Of a DNA stretch of 64,000 bases, positions 51,466 through 60,267 are shown piece by piece. The position numbers and the translations under genes were made by a program. Under the pieces are notes generated by a model that did no database searches, had not been told where the DNA came from, and saw only the letters and a program-made list of their open reading frames with translations. This DNA is from CAG-103 sp905215475. Its GTDB lineage: Bacteria > Bacillota > Clostridia > Oscillospirales > Oscillospiraceae. Numbering within the stretch: the first letter of the stretch is position 1; each line of letters opens with the position of its first letter. The stretch covers positions 124,001-188,000 of the forward strand of contig CAJMPW010000002.1 in the NCBI GenBank assembly GCA_905215475.1. Reading direction: 5' to 3'.

Positions 51466-52548
51466 TTATTTTGCTGTGGCCGCCTCGCTCCAGTCGCTGA
51501 CGGAGGCGATGTACGCCTGCTGCGATCTGTAGATCTTCTCAAAGAGCGGGTTTGCCGCGCACTTTTCCTCGTAGTACGCCTGTGCGACCTCCTGGATCTT
51601 GTCCAGATCCTCGTCCGGCATCCGGTAGATGGTCAGCTTGCCCTGCGCCTCCAGCTCGCGGAACTGCTCCCACGCTTTGCCGTTGGCGGCGCGGTCCTCT
51701 GCCCAGTTTTTCGCCATCATGGACGTGCAGGCGAGCTTGATGATGCTCTGCGTCTGCGCATCGAGACCGTCCCAGATGCTGCGGTTGATCAAAAACAGGT
51801 ACACCGAGCAGCTCTGGTGCACGCCGGGCACCGTCAGATACGGTGCGACCTCCTGAAAGCCGGCCGCCCAGTTGGCCGACGGGCTGGAATACTCCGCCGC
51901 GTCGATCGTGCCGTGCGAGAGCGCCTCGTAGCAGTCGCCGCCGTCCATCGTCACGACGGACGCGCCGAGCCGCGTCTCGATGTTCGCCCAGTCGGACACG
52001 CCGCGGATCTTCAGCCCCTTGATGTCGTCCAGACATTTGATGGGCTTGGTCGAGTGGTAGAGGATCTCGGAATCCACGATGCCGCATGGGAACGCCACGA
52101 CGTTGCTGTCGATCTGCGCCATGACCTCGTCGAGCACCTGCTGCCCCTCACCGGCGATGTACCAGCCCATGTACTCATCAAACGTCATGCCCACGGGCAG
52201 CGTGCTGAGGATGCCGAGGCTGTCGTCGGAGAAGTTGGTGGCCGCCGTCTGCGCGCAGTCGAGCGTGCCGTTCGAGACCGCCTGCAGCATCTCCGTCGTC
52301 GGCACGATGGAGTTGGTGGCAAGGCACTCCATGGTCACGCGGCCGCCGGAGGCCTCCACGATCGCCTTCGACAGGTCGGACGCGTACTGGTACGGTCCGC
52401 CGCCGGAACCCCATGCGCACTGATACGCAAGATTATAATGTTGTCCGCTTGCAGCAGCGCCGGAATCCGCACTCCCGCAGCCTGCAAGAAGCGCTGCGGC
52501 CATCACGGCCACCAGCATCCCGGAGAGAATTCGCTTTGCTTTTTTCAT
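51466..52548 (-). CDS. dctP: TRAP transporter substrate-binding lipoprotein
   Basis: 360 residues. A lipoprotein signal ends in LLAGC with the modified cysteine at residue 24. The DctP fold follows, including the conserved arginine region KGLKIRGVSDW (contacts the carboxylate in characterised members). Tethered outside the membrane, it captures an organic acid. AAAGGAG precedes the ATG. First gene of the operon, divergent from a dienoyl-CoA-reductase-like gene across an unusual inverted repeat; this pairing suggests an unsaturated acid as substrate. Confidence 0.92.
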   Translation of the reverse strand: MKKAKRILSGMLVAVMAAALLAGCGSADSGAAASGQHYNLAYQCAWGSGGGPYQYASDLSKAIVEASGGRVTMECLATNSIVPTTEMLQAVSNGTLDCAQTAATNFSDDSLGILSTLPVGMTFDEYMGWYIAGEGQQVLDEVMAQIDSNVVAFPCGIVDSEILYHSTKPIKCLDDIKGLKIRGVSDWANIETRLGASVVTMDGGDCYEALSHGTIDAAEYSSPSANWAAGFQEVAPYLTVPGVHQSCSVYLFLINRSIWDGLDAQTQSIIKLACTSMMAKNWAEDRAANGKAWEQFRELEAQGKLTIYRMPDEDLDKIQEVAQAYYEEKCAANPLFEKIYRSQQAYIASVSDWSEAATAK

Positions 52549-52625
52549 GTCGGTCGCTCCTTTTTTTGCTTGCCCGCCGGCGCGCGCGGCGCGGAAAACG
52601 GCGGGTGCGGATCGAAGTTGCCTCG

Positions 52626-52741
52626 ATTATAACAAGTTGATTTTATTTTAACAATAACGAACTTTTTTGTGTGTACTTACCCTTTGGTTCATCGTTACAA
52701 AAAAGTGCGTTATTGAAATCACAAAGATTTTTTGGTAGAAA
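52626..52741. promoter_or_regulatory. Divergent promoters overlapped by a 19-base inverted repeat
   Basis: Leftward promoter TTGTTA-17-TATAAT (52626-52654, minus) for the TRAP operon; rightward TTGAAA-17-TAGAAA (52713-52741) for the flavoprotein. Two 19-base arms, one mismatch apart as inverted copies (CAATAACGAACTTTTTTGT at 52652-52670 and the complement at 52697-52715), each overlap a -35 element. A regulator binding both arms could shut or activate both sides together. Confidence 0.7.
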
Positions 52742-52819
52742 TAAACCAACGATTGCGATCGCCCACGCTGCCGCGCAGCGTCCGGATCCGGCGTGTGCGT
52801 GCAAAACAGGAGGTATACT

Positions 52820-54748
52820 ATGGAACTGAAAAAAGTATTTGAGCCCGGCAAGATCGGCAACCTTGAGCTGAAAAACCGCCTTGTCGTCAGCGCCATGTCT
52901 TCTCATATGGGCAACCCAGACGGCACGCCGAACGAGGCGGTCAACGCCTACCTTGTCGCCAAGGTCAAGGGCGGCTGGGGTCTCGTCTTCACGGAGGATC
53001 TCGGCATCACGGCCGACGCCGGCAGCGACCCGGTCGTCGGCTCGCTCTGGAACGACGATCAGGTGCCCGCGTGGACCGAGACCGTCCGCCAGGTGCACGC
53101 CGCCGGCGGTCTGATGGGCGCGCAGCTCTACCACGCCGGCCGTCAGCGCTCCCTCAAGGCTTACGACACGTACCCCGTCGCCCCGTCGGCGCTCAAAGAG
53201 CCCGCCGTCCCCTATGTCCCGCGCGCTCTGACCGTGGAGGAGATCCACGAGCTCGTCGCCGCGTTCGGCGCCGCCGCCGCGAGAGCGAAGAAGTGCGGCT
53301 TTGACTGCGTGGAGATCCACGGTGCGCACGGCTACCTGATCAACCAGTTCATGTCCATGTTCTCCAACAAGCGCACGGACGAGTACGGCGGCACGCTGGA
53401 AAACCGTATGCGCTTCGCGCTCGAGGTCGTCGACGCCGTCCGCGCCGCCGTCGGCCCGGACTACCCGGTCCTGTTCCGCTTCAACACCTGCGACTACGTC
53501 GAGGGCGGCATTGAGCTGCCGGAGGCGATCGTCATGGCCAAGATGCTCGAGGAGGCCGGTGTGGACGCGCTGCACTGCACGCAGGGCATGTTCGCCTCCA
53601 AGCAGGCGATCATCGCGCCGGGCTTCGTCCCGGTCATGCACTATGCGGAGAACGCCGCCGCCATCAAGCGCTCGGTCAAGATCCCGGTGCTGGCGGTCGG
53701 CCGCTACAACGATATCTATATGTCCGAGGCTATGCTGCGCGACGAGAAGGCCGACTTCATCGTCATGGCGCGCGCCTCGCTCGCCGATCCCGAGCTGCCG
53801 AACAAGGCCAAGGCCGGCAAGACCGAGGAGATCATCCACTGCATTGGCTGCAACCAGGGCTGCACCGGCGAGACCGCTGTGGGCAACCGCGTCAACTGCA
53901 TCGCCAACCCCCACACCTGCCGCGAGACGGAGTACGACCTGTCCATCGTGGCCGAGCCCAAGAAGGTCTTTGTCGCCGGCGCCGGTGTCGCCGGTCTGGC
54001 TGCGGCGTACGGCGCTGCCGAGCGCGGCCACAAGGTGACCGTCTTTGAGGCCAGCGACGAGATCGGCGGCCAGTGGCTGTCCGCGATGACGCCTCCGGGA
54101 AAGAGCGAGTACGCCTCCCTCATCCTCAACTACCGCAACCAGCTCAAGAAGTACGGCGCGCAGATCCGTCTCGAGACCCCGCTGACCCGCGAGATCGTCG
54201 AGACCGAGAAGCCGGACGCCGTCATCCTCGCCACCGGCGGCACGCCGATGTTCCTGCCGATCCCCGGCCTGGACAACCGCGAGTTCGTCAAGACCGCGAT
54301 CGAGGTGCTGCGCGGCCGCACCCTCTACGGCAAGCGCGTCGTCGTTGCCGGCGGCGGCATGACCGGCGCCGAGACCGCCGTGTTCCTCGCCGTGCAGGGC
54401 TGCGATGTGACCATAATCGAGATGGCGCCTGACATCATCACCGATGCCGTTGCGCAGCCGCGCGCCTGCCTGCTCGAGCACATCCGCAAGTACAACGTCA
54501 AGGTGCACACCCACACCAAGCTGACCAAGGTCGGCGAGGGCACGGTCTACGCCGAGGAGTACGGCGAGCCGATCACCTTCAAGCACATCGATATGCTCGT
54601 CAACGCCATGGGCGTGCGCAGCTACAACCCGCTGCAGGAGCAGCTCGAGGGTCTGGACTGCAAGGTTGTCGTCGTGGGCGACGCCAGCAGCACCAAAAAC
54701 GGCTACAAGAACATCCGCGAGGGCTTCAACGCCGGCAACGCGATCTGA
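52820..54748 (+). CDS. NADH:flavin oxidoreductase, 2,4-dienoyl-CoA reductase/enoate reductase type
   Basis: 642 residues, the full length of clostridial enoate and dienoyl reductases. An old-yellow-enzyme TIM barrel binds FMN (about 1-340; active-site region YHAGRQ, EIHGAHGYLINQF). Four cysteines for a [4Fe-4S] cluster follow (CIGCNQGC...CIANPHTC, about 350-375), then FAD- and NAD-binding Rossmann halves (VFVAGAGVAGLAAAYGA). It reduces carbon-carbon double bonds of enoates, dienoyl-CoA or bile-acid-like compounds. ATG at 52820 after AGGAGG. Divergent from, and probably coregulated with, the TRAP importer. Confidence 0.92.
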   Translation: MELKKVFEPGKIGNLELKNRLVVSAMSSHMGNPDGTPNEAVNAYLVAKVKGGWGLVFTEDLGITADAGSDPVVGSLWNDDQVPAWTETVRQVHAAGGLMGAQLYHAGRQRSLKAYDTYPVAPSALKEPAVPYVPRALTVEEIHELVAAFGAAAARAKKCGFDCVEIHGAHGYLINQFMSMFSNKRTDEYGGTLENRMRFALEVVDAVRAAVGPDYPVLFRFNTCDYVEGGIELPEAIVMAKMLEEAGVDALHCTQGMFASKQAIIAPGFVPVMHYAENAAAIKRSVKIPVLAVGRYNDIYMSEAMLRDEKADFIVMARASLADPELPNKAKAGKTEEIIHCIGCNQGCTGETAVGNRVNCIANPHTCRETEYDLSIVAEPKKVFVAGAGVAGLAAAYGAAERGHKVTVFEASDEIGGQWLSAMTPPGKSEYASLILNYRNQLKKYGAQIRLETPLTREIVETEKPDAVILATGGTPMFLPIPGLDNREFVKTAIEVLRGRTLYGKRVVVAGGGMTGAETAVFLAVQGCDVTIIEMAPDIITDAVAQPRACLLEHIRKYNVKVHTHTKLTKVGEGTVYAEEYGEPITFKHIDMLVNAMGVRSYNPLQEQLEGLDCKVVVVGDASSTKNGYKNIREGFNAGNAI

Positions 54749-54770
54749 TTTTCTCCCCCCCAATAACCGC

Positions 54771-54807
54771 AAAAAGCACGCCCCGCGCCGAATGGCGCGG
54801 GGCGTGT
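54771..54807. terminator. GC-rich hairpin after the dienoyl-reductase gene
   Basis: GCACGCCCCGCGCC-GAAT-GGCGCGGGGCGTGT; T-run only on the leftward side. Confidence 0.6.
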
Positions 54808-54885
54808 GAATGATCGGATGTTTTCCGGCAAAAGGGCTTGCTGCCCGCTGTGCACGCAAGCGCTGCGGTGCTGCGGACATATTGC

Positions 54886-54924
54886 AAAACCAGCCCGGCG
54901 TCTTGGACGCCGAGCTGGTTTTTT
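54886..54924. terminator. Bidirectional terminator of the ABC importer operon
   Basis: AACCAGC-GGCGTC/GACGCC-GCTGGTT with TTTTTT rightward and TTTT leftward, 27 bases beyond the last minus-strand permease gene. Confidence 0.75.
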
Positions 54925-54950
54925 GCAGCTTTGAAATTCGCCGTCCGGCG

Positions 54951-55946
54951 TCACCGTTCCTCGCGGAAATACGGCAGGCCGAGACTTGCGGGGGGCTGAT
55001 TCTCGCGCTTGGAGCGCACGCTCGTGATAATGAGCACGATGATCGTGACGACATAGGGGATCATCTTGTACAGTTCCTTGACAGCGAGGTTCGTGCCGCT
55101 TGGCAGGAAGATGTGCAGGATATACAGTCCGCCGAAGAGGAAGGACGCGAGCACGCCGACGTTTGGCTTCCAGACCGTGAAGATGACGAGCGCGATGGCG
55201 AGCCAGCCGCGGTCGCCGAAGGCGTCGTTCGACCAGACGCCGCAGGCGTAGTCCATGACGTAGTACAAGCCGCCGAGCCCGGCGATCATGCTGCCGACGC
55301 AGGTGGCGATGTACTTATACTTGTTGACGTCGATGCCGGCGGCATCGGCCGTCTGCGGGTTTTCGCCGACGGCGCGCAGGTGCAGCCCCACGCGCGTGCG
55401 CTTGAGCACATAGGCCGCGATCAGCGCGATGGCCACGGCGAGGTAGGCCAGAAAGCCGTAGGACAGAAAGATCTTCCCGAACCAGCCGAGGCGCTCCACG
55501 CCCGGGATCGTCTTGGCAAAGTAGCTGTTGGTCGCCGAGAGCGCGATGGACGGCACCTCGCTGCCGGTGAGCTTGATGAGCGAGCCGCCCATGAAGTTGC
55601 CGAAGCCGACGCCGAACGTCGTCATGGCAAGACCGGTGACGTTTTGGTTGGCGCGCAGCGTGACGGTCAGAAAGCAGTACAGCAGACCCATGAGCAGCGA
55701 CCCGAGCAGGCACGACAGCAGCGGGATCGTCACGGCGAGAAAGCCGTTCATGCCCGCAGCGCCGCCGGCGCCCTGTTCGTACAAAAACGCCCCGATGACG
55801 CCGCTGATACCGCCGACGTACATGATGCCCGCGATGCCGAGGTTGAGGTTGCCGGACTTTTCGGTGAGCGTCTCGCCGGTGCTGCCGAACAGCAGCGGGA
55901 TACCCTGCATGATGGCGCGGGGGATAAAGGACACAAAATCAAACAT
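54951..55946 (-). CDS. BMP-type nucleoside ABC transporter, permease
   Basis: 331 residues, about nine membrane segments, of the BPD_transp_2 (RbsC/NupQ-like) family. Clear phrases are SGVIGAFLYEQ, ANQNVTGLAMTTFGVGFGNFMGG and LRAVGENPQTADAAGIDVNKYKYIATCVG, the last being the coupling loop to the ATPase. Last gene of the operon substrate-binding protein - ATPase - permease - permease, equal in order and type to nupNOPQ of Bacillus (guanosine uptake). Overlaps the upstream permease by 8 bases. Confidence 0.9.
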   Translation of the reverse strand: MFDFVSFIPRAIMQGIPLLFGSTGETLTEKSGNLNLGIAGIMYVGGISGVIGAFLYEQGAGGAAGMNGFLAVTIPLLSCLLGSLLMGLLYCFLTVTLRANQNVTGLAMTTFGVGFGNFMGGSLIKLTGSEVPSIALSATNSYFAKTIPGVERLGWFGKIFLSYGFLAYLAVAIALIAAYVLKRTRVGLHLRAVGENPQTADAAGIDVNKYKYIATCVGSMIAGLGGLYYVMDYACGVWSNDAFGDRGWLAIALVIFTVWKPNVGVLASFLFGGLYILHIFLPSGTNLAVKELYKMIPYVVTIIVLIITSVRSKRENQPPASLGLPYFREER

Positions 55947-57051
55947 GCTCCGCCGCCTCCTTCTTCGCCGGCTTGCGGAAGCTCAGCCGGTAGGTGATGA
56001 AAAACTCACAGCCGATGATGAAGAAAATGATGATGCCGCTGAGAATGTCGGCAAACGACTGGTTGAGCCCGAACGCGGTCGAGATCTCGCCCGCGCCGCG
56101 GTCGAGGAACACGAGCAGGAAGCTCGTGAGGATCATACTGATGGGGTTGAACTTTGCCAGCCACGAGACCATGACGGCCGTGAAGCCCTGGCCGCCGGCG
56201 ATGGTGGTCGTGATCGTGTGGTCGGTGCCGGACACGAGCAGCACGCCTGCAATGCCGCACAGCGCGCCGGACAGCAGCATCGTGCGCACGATGACCTTGC
56301 CGACCTTGATGCCGACGTAGCGGGCGGTGCGCTCGCTCTCGCCGACGACGGAGATCTCATAGCCGTGCTTGCTGTAGTTGAGGTAGATGTAGACGAGCAC
56401 GGTCAGCACCGCGACGACGAGGATCGTCAGCAGGTACTTGTAGCCGCCGATCTGCGGCAGCCAGCCGGCCTCGGTGCTCTGGTTGATGATGCCGACCTTA
56501 CCGGAGCCCTTCGGCGACTCCCAGACGATGACGAAATAGGCCACAAGCTGCGTGGCGACGTAGTTCATCATGAGGGTGAAGAGCGTCTCGTTCGTGTTCC
56601 ACTTGGCCTTGAAGATGGCGGGAATGACGGCCCAGACCGCGCCCGCGGCGATGCCGGCGATTACGATGAGCACGATGAGCAGACCGTTGGGCACCTTGTC
56701 GCCGAGGCAGATCATGCACGCTGCGGCGGCGAGACCGCCCGCGAGCACCTGGCCCTCGGCGCCGATGTTCCAGAAGCGCATCTTGAACGCGGGCGTCACG
56801 GCCAGCGAAATGCACAGCAGGATGGCGAGATTCTGCCCCAGGATCCAGATCTTGCGCGGCGAGCCGAACGCGCCGCTGAACATGGTGCCGAACACCTTGA
56901 GCGGATTGAGGTGGGTGCACAGCGTCGTGATGAGCGCGCACAGCAGCAGCGCCAGCACGATGGCGATCGCGCGGATGCCCCAGGCCTGATACCAGGGCAG
57001 CGTGTCGCGCTTGACGATGTGGAACAGCGGTTCCCGGACTTTGTTATGCAT
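55939..57051 (-). CDS. BMP-type nucleoside ABC transporter, permease
   Basis: 370 residues, NupP-like. Characteristic N-terminal WNIGAEGQVLAGGLAAAACM and the coupling-loop stretch GYEISVVGESERTARYVGIKVGKVIVRTML. Forms the channel with the other permease. ATG at 57051 overlaps the ATPase stop by 8 bases, so translation is coupled. Confidence 0.9.
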   Translation of the reverse strand: MHNKVREPLFHIVKRDTLPWYQAWGIRAIAIVLALLLCALITTLCTHLNPLKVFGTMFSGAFGSPRKIWILGQNLAILLCISLAVTPAFKMRFWNIGAEGQVLAGGLAAAACMICLGDKVPNGLLIVLIVIAGIAAGAVWAVIPAIFKAKWNTNETLFTLMMNYVATQLVAYFVIVWESPKGSGKVGIINQSTEAGWLPQIGGYKYLLTILVVAVLTVLVYIYLNYSKHGYEISVVGESERTARYVGIKVGKVIVRTMLLSGALCGIAGVLLVSGTDHTITTTIAGGQGFTAVMVSWLAKFNPISMILTSFLLVFLDRGAGEISTAFGLNQSFADILSGIIIFFIIGCEFFITYRLSFRKPAKKEAAEHV

Positions 57052-58576
57052 GGGCTTCGTTCCCTCCCAACTGCGTCATCATCATGCCGACGTCGCGCTT
57101 GGTCGCGCCGCGGCCGGGGACGATGCCGCTGACCTTGCCGCCGCAGAGCACGAGGATGCGGTCGGCCAGCTCGAGCAGCACGTCAAGATCCTCGCCGACA
57201 TAGATCACGGCGACGCCGCGCTCCTTCTGCCGGTTGATGAGGTCATAGATCGTGTAGGATGCGTTGATGTCCAGGCCGCGCACGGCGTAGGCCGTGAGCA
57301 GCACGGTGGGGGCGGAGGCGATCTCGCGGCCGACGAGCACCTTCTGCACATTGCCGCCGCTCAGACGGCGCACCGGCGTGGTCACGCCCGGGGTGTTGAC
57401 GTCGAGCTCCTCGACGACAGTCTCGGCGAGCTTGCGCGGGGCCTTGCGGTCGGTGAGGATGCCGTGTCCCTTGCGGAACGAGCGCAGCATCATGTTGTCC
57501 GACAGGTCCATGTTGCCGACCAGACCCATGCCGAGGCGATCTTCCGGAACGAACGAGAGCGCCACGCCCATCTCGGCGATGCGCAGCGGGTCCTTGCCGA
57601 GCAGCTCCTCGCGCGTGCCGTCGTCCTCGACGTAGCAGATGCTGCCGCTCTCCGTCGGCTGCAGACCGGCGATGGCCTCGAGCAGCTCCTTCTGGCCGCA
57701 GCCGGAGATGCCCGCGATGCCGAGGATCTCGCCGGAGTTGGCGGTGAAGGACACGTCGTCGAGCTTGACGATGCCGTCAATGCTGCGCACGGTGAGGTTT
57801 TTGACCTCGATGCGCGGCTTGGGGTCGACGGGGTCGGGCCGGTCGATATTGAGCGTCACGGCATGACCGACCATCATGTTCGTCATTTCCTGCGCGTCGG
57901 TCTCACGGGTGAGCATATCGCCCACGAACTGGCCGTGGCGCAGCACGGCCACGCGGTCGCTGAGCGCCTCGACCTCGTGCATCTTGTGCGTGATGATGAC
58001 GATGGCCTTGCCGTCGTCGCGCATGGTGCGCAATACGGCAAAGAGCTTGTCCGTCTCCTGCGGGGTGAGCACGGCGGTCGGCTCGTCGAGGATGAGGATA
58101 TCCGCGCCGCGGTAGAGCGCCTTGACGATCTCGACCGTCTGCTTCTGGGACACGGACATATCGTAGATCTTCTGATCCGGGTCGAGCTCGAAGCCGTAGC
58201 GCTCGCAGATGCTGCGGATGCGCGCGGCCGTGGCCTTGAGATCGAGCTTTTCCTCAAGACCGAGCGTGATGTTTTCAGCGGCGGTGAAGACGTCGACCAG
58301 CTTGAAGTGCTGGTGGATCATGCCGATGCCGTAACGGTAGGCATCGCGCGGGGAGCGGATGACGACCTCCTCGCCGTCGATGAGGATCTGTCCCTCGTCG
58401 GGGAAGTAAATGCCCGAGAGCATGTTCATGAGCGTGGTCTTACCGCTGCCGTTTTCGCCGAGCAGCGCCAGGACCTCGCCCCGGTAGATATCGAGCCAGA
58501 CGCGGTCATTGGCGACGACGGAGCCGAAGCGCTTGGTGATGTCGCGCATTTTGACCGCTGCAATCTTGTTGTCCAA
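57044..58576 (-). CDS. BMP-type nucleoside ABC transporter, ATP-binding protein
   Basis: 510 residues with two ABC domains, the layout of ribose/nucleoside (RbsA/NupO) ATPases. First domain: Walker A LLGENGSGKTTLMNMLSG, Q-loop IGMIHQHFKL, Walker B ADILILDEPTAVL with an unusual MSVSQKQTVEI in place of LSGGQ. Second domain: IAGISGCGQKELLEAI, signature LSGGNVQKVLVGREI, degenerate Walker B. Two imperfect sites per chain are usual in this family. The start codon is TTG at 58576, eight bases after GGGAGGG. Confidence 0.9.
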   Translation of the reverse strand: MDNKIAAVKMRDITKRFGSVVANDRVWLDIYRGEVLALLGENGSGKTTLMNMLSGIYFPDEGQILIDGEEVVIRSPRDAYRYGIGMIHQHFKLVDVFTAAENITLGLEEKLDLKATAARIRSICERYGFELDPDQKIYDMSVSQKQTVEIVKALYRGADILILDEPTAVLTPQETDKLFAVLRTMRDDGKAIVIITHKMHEVEALSDRVAVLRHGQFVGDMLTRETDAQEMTNMMVGHAVTLNIDRPDPVDPKPRIEVKNLTVRSIDGIVKLDDVSFTANSGEILGIAGISGCGQKELLEAIAGLQPTESGSICYVEDDGTREELLGKDPLRIAEMGVALSFVPEDRLGMGLVGNMDLSDNMMLRSFRKGHGILTDRKAPRKLAETVVEELDVNTPGVTTPVRRLSGGNVQKVLVGREIASAPTVLLTAYAVRGLDINASYTIYDLINRQKERGVAVIYVGEDLDVLLELADRILVLCGGKVSGIVPGRGATKRDVGMMMTQLGGNEAHA

Positions 58577-58640
58577 TATGGTGTCCCTCCCGAAATGCCG
58601 GCGGACGCCGCACGGCGGCGGCGCGCTTTAAAGTACATAT

Positions 58641-58672
58641 GAGGGAAGGCCTGGGTTGACAGGCCTTCCCTC
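58641..58672 (-). other. Intercistronic hairpin after the BMP lipoprotein gene
   Basis: GAGGGAAGGCCTG-N6-CAGGCCTTCCCTC, a perfect 13-base stem with no T-run, between the binding-protein and ATPase genes. It probably raises the share of binding protein by protecting its message. Confidence 0.7.
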
Positions 58673-58689
58673 TGCGGTGGATTCAGATA

Positions 58690-59904
58690 TCAGCTGCCAA
58701 AGTTCTGGTCAAGCAGGTTGATGCCGTCGATCTGCACGTTGAAGTACGGAGCGGCGCGGAACTCGGACTCGTGGAAGTAGCCGTCCTTGATGGCCTCGGT
58801 GTCGCCGGTGTTGTCGGCGTCGGTGTCGACATCGGCCATGTAGCTGGTCAGGGTCTCGCCCTTGACGGTGAAGGCGGAGGTGTCAAAGACGTGCAGGGTG
58901 CCGTCCTCGAGCTGCTTGGTGACTTCCGCGATCTTCTCGGCAGTGCCCTTGGCAGCGACCTTCTCGTTGACATCGGTCAGCACGACGGAGCCGGTCTTGA
59001 GGGTGCCGGTCCAGTCGGAGTCGAGCGCGGTGCCGTCCTGAACGGCCTTGATGACCATCTCATAGTACGGGGTCCAGTCGATGCGGGAGGAAACGATGAA
59101 GGTGTTCGGGCAGGCAGACTGGGTGCTGCCGTTGTAGGACACGTTCGGGACGCCGGCCTGCTCGCAGGCGGTCGGAGCGCCCATGGAGTCGGCGTGCTGG
59201 CTGATGAGCTTGCAGCCGCCGGCGATGAGCTTGTTGGCAGCTTCCTTCTCGAGGGCCTCATCGTACCAGGAGCCGGTGAAGGTGACGTCCATGGTCACGG
59301 ACGGGCACACGGATTTGGCGCCCAGATAGAAGGAGGTGTAGCCGGAGATGACTTCCGCGTAGGTGAAAGCACCGACATAGCCCATCTTGGCCTGATCGGC
59401 GGTGAATTCACCGGCCTCGATCATTTCGTTGAGCTTCATACCGGCAGCGACTCCGGCGAGGTAGCGGCCTTCATAGATGGAGGCGAACGCATTGTGGTAG
59501 TTGCTGAGCTTCTCGGTGTGCGCCTTGGTGCCGGTGGCGTGGCAGAACTGCACGTCCTTGAACTCCTTGGCGGCCTGGATCATGAAGTCCTCGTGGCCGA
59601 AGCTGTCGGCGAAGACGACGTTGCAGCCGGCGTCCACGAGCTCAGCCGCGGCGTTGTAGCACTCCTGGCCCTCGGGGATATTGGTCTTGATGATGTACTG
59701 ATCCTCGCTCAGGCCGGCGTTCTTGCAGGCGGCCTTGGCGGCGTCGATGAAGTTCTTGTCATACGTGGAGTTCTCGTCGTGCAGGCAGATGAAGCCGACC
59801 TTCACGGCCGCTTTGTCCTGCTTGTCATTCTGGGGCTTGTCGCCGCAGGCGCACAGTGCGAACACCATGACGAGCGCGAGCAGCATCGCTACGAACTTTT
59901 TCAT
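58690..59904 (-). CDS. BMP family substrate-binding lipoprotein (purine nucleoside)
   Basis: 404 residues. A lipoprotein signal ends in LCAC with the modified cysteine at residue 20. The BMP/PnrA fold follows: VGFICLHDENSTYDKNFIDAA, DAGCNVVFADSFGHEDFM and GYVGAFTYAEVISGYTSFYLG. PnrA-type proteins bind guanosine, inosine or adenosine outside the membrane. The guanine riboswitch in the leader makes purine nucleosides the likely substrate here. AAGGGAGAG site before the ATG. First gene of the ABC operon. Confidence 0.93.
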   Translation of the reverse strand: MKKFVAMLLALVMVFALCACGDKPQNDKQDKAAVKVGFICLHDENSTYDKNFIDAAKAACKNAGLSEDQYIIKTNIPEGQECYNAAAELVDAGCNVVFADSFGHEDFMIQAAKEFKDVQFCHATGTKAHTEKLSNYHNAFASIYEGRYLAGVAAGMKLNEMIEAGEFTADQAKMGYVGAFTYAEVISGYTSFYLGAKSVCPSVTMDVTFTGSWYDEALEKEAANKLIAGGCKLISQHADSMGAPTACEQAGVPNVSYNGSTQSACPNTFIVSSRIDWTPYYEMVIKAVQDGTALDSDWTGTLKTGSVVLTDVNEKVAAKGTAEKIAEVTKQLEDGTLHVFDTSAFTVKGETLTSYMADVDTDADNTGDTEAIKDGYFHESEFRAAPYFNVQIDGINLLDQNFGS

Positions 59905-59976
59905 TCTCAGCTCTCCCTTAAATATTGTTTGTATTTATCTGCATTGCTTGCGCAAAGAAGATACCCCTCAGCTGCC

Positions 59977-60026
59977 AAAAAAGCGCATTGGCAGGCGCAG
60001 CCGACGACGGCGCTCCTGCCAATGCG
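59977..60026 (-). terminator. Riboswitch-controlled terminator
   Basis: GCATTGGCAGG / CCTGCCAATGC stem followed by CTTTTTT on the minus strand, 44 bases downstream of the guanine aptamer and 72 before the BMP gene. It is the expression platform: guanine binding should favour it and switch the operon off. Confidence 0.85.
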
Positions 60027-60069
60027 AAACCGGGAAGCAGCACACAGCCAACTCCTGCGGAACATTTCC

Positions 60070-60138
60070 CATCGATAGTCCGGCAATTCACGGTGCCGGG
60101 TAGAAACGCCAAGCCATAACCATTGGTCTATATCGACT
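60070..60138 (-). ncRNA. Purine riboswitch, guanine type
   Basis: Read leftward: P1 TCGATA/TATCGA, then TATAGACCAATGGTTATGG, the core GTTTCTACC, ACCGTGAA and GGACTA. The residue that pairs with the ligand is C (GACTA), as in the xpt guanine class; adenine aptamers have GATTA. The loop-loop and three-way junction pieces are all present. It lies between a strong promoter and an intrinsic terminator. The remaining bases of the 363-base gap 59905-60267 carry no gene. Confidence 0.93.
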
Positions 60139-60176
60139 GCTCTATATATCTGTACCCGAAAAACGGGAACATTAAT

Positions 60177-60205
60177 AAATTACCATTCCCGAACTGTGTT
60201 GTCAA
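60177..60205 (-). promoter_or_regulatory. Promoter of the BMP/ABC operon
   Basis: Minus strand TTGACA, 17-base spacer, TAATTT; about 35 bases ahead of the aptamer. Confidence 0.7.
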
Positions 60206-60267
60206 CCGTCGAAACGGGTGAATTTCACACTTTTGAAACATTTTCCCCGTCGATTTGCACAATCCGG

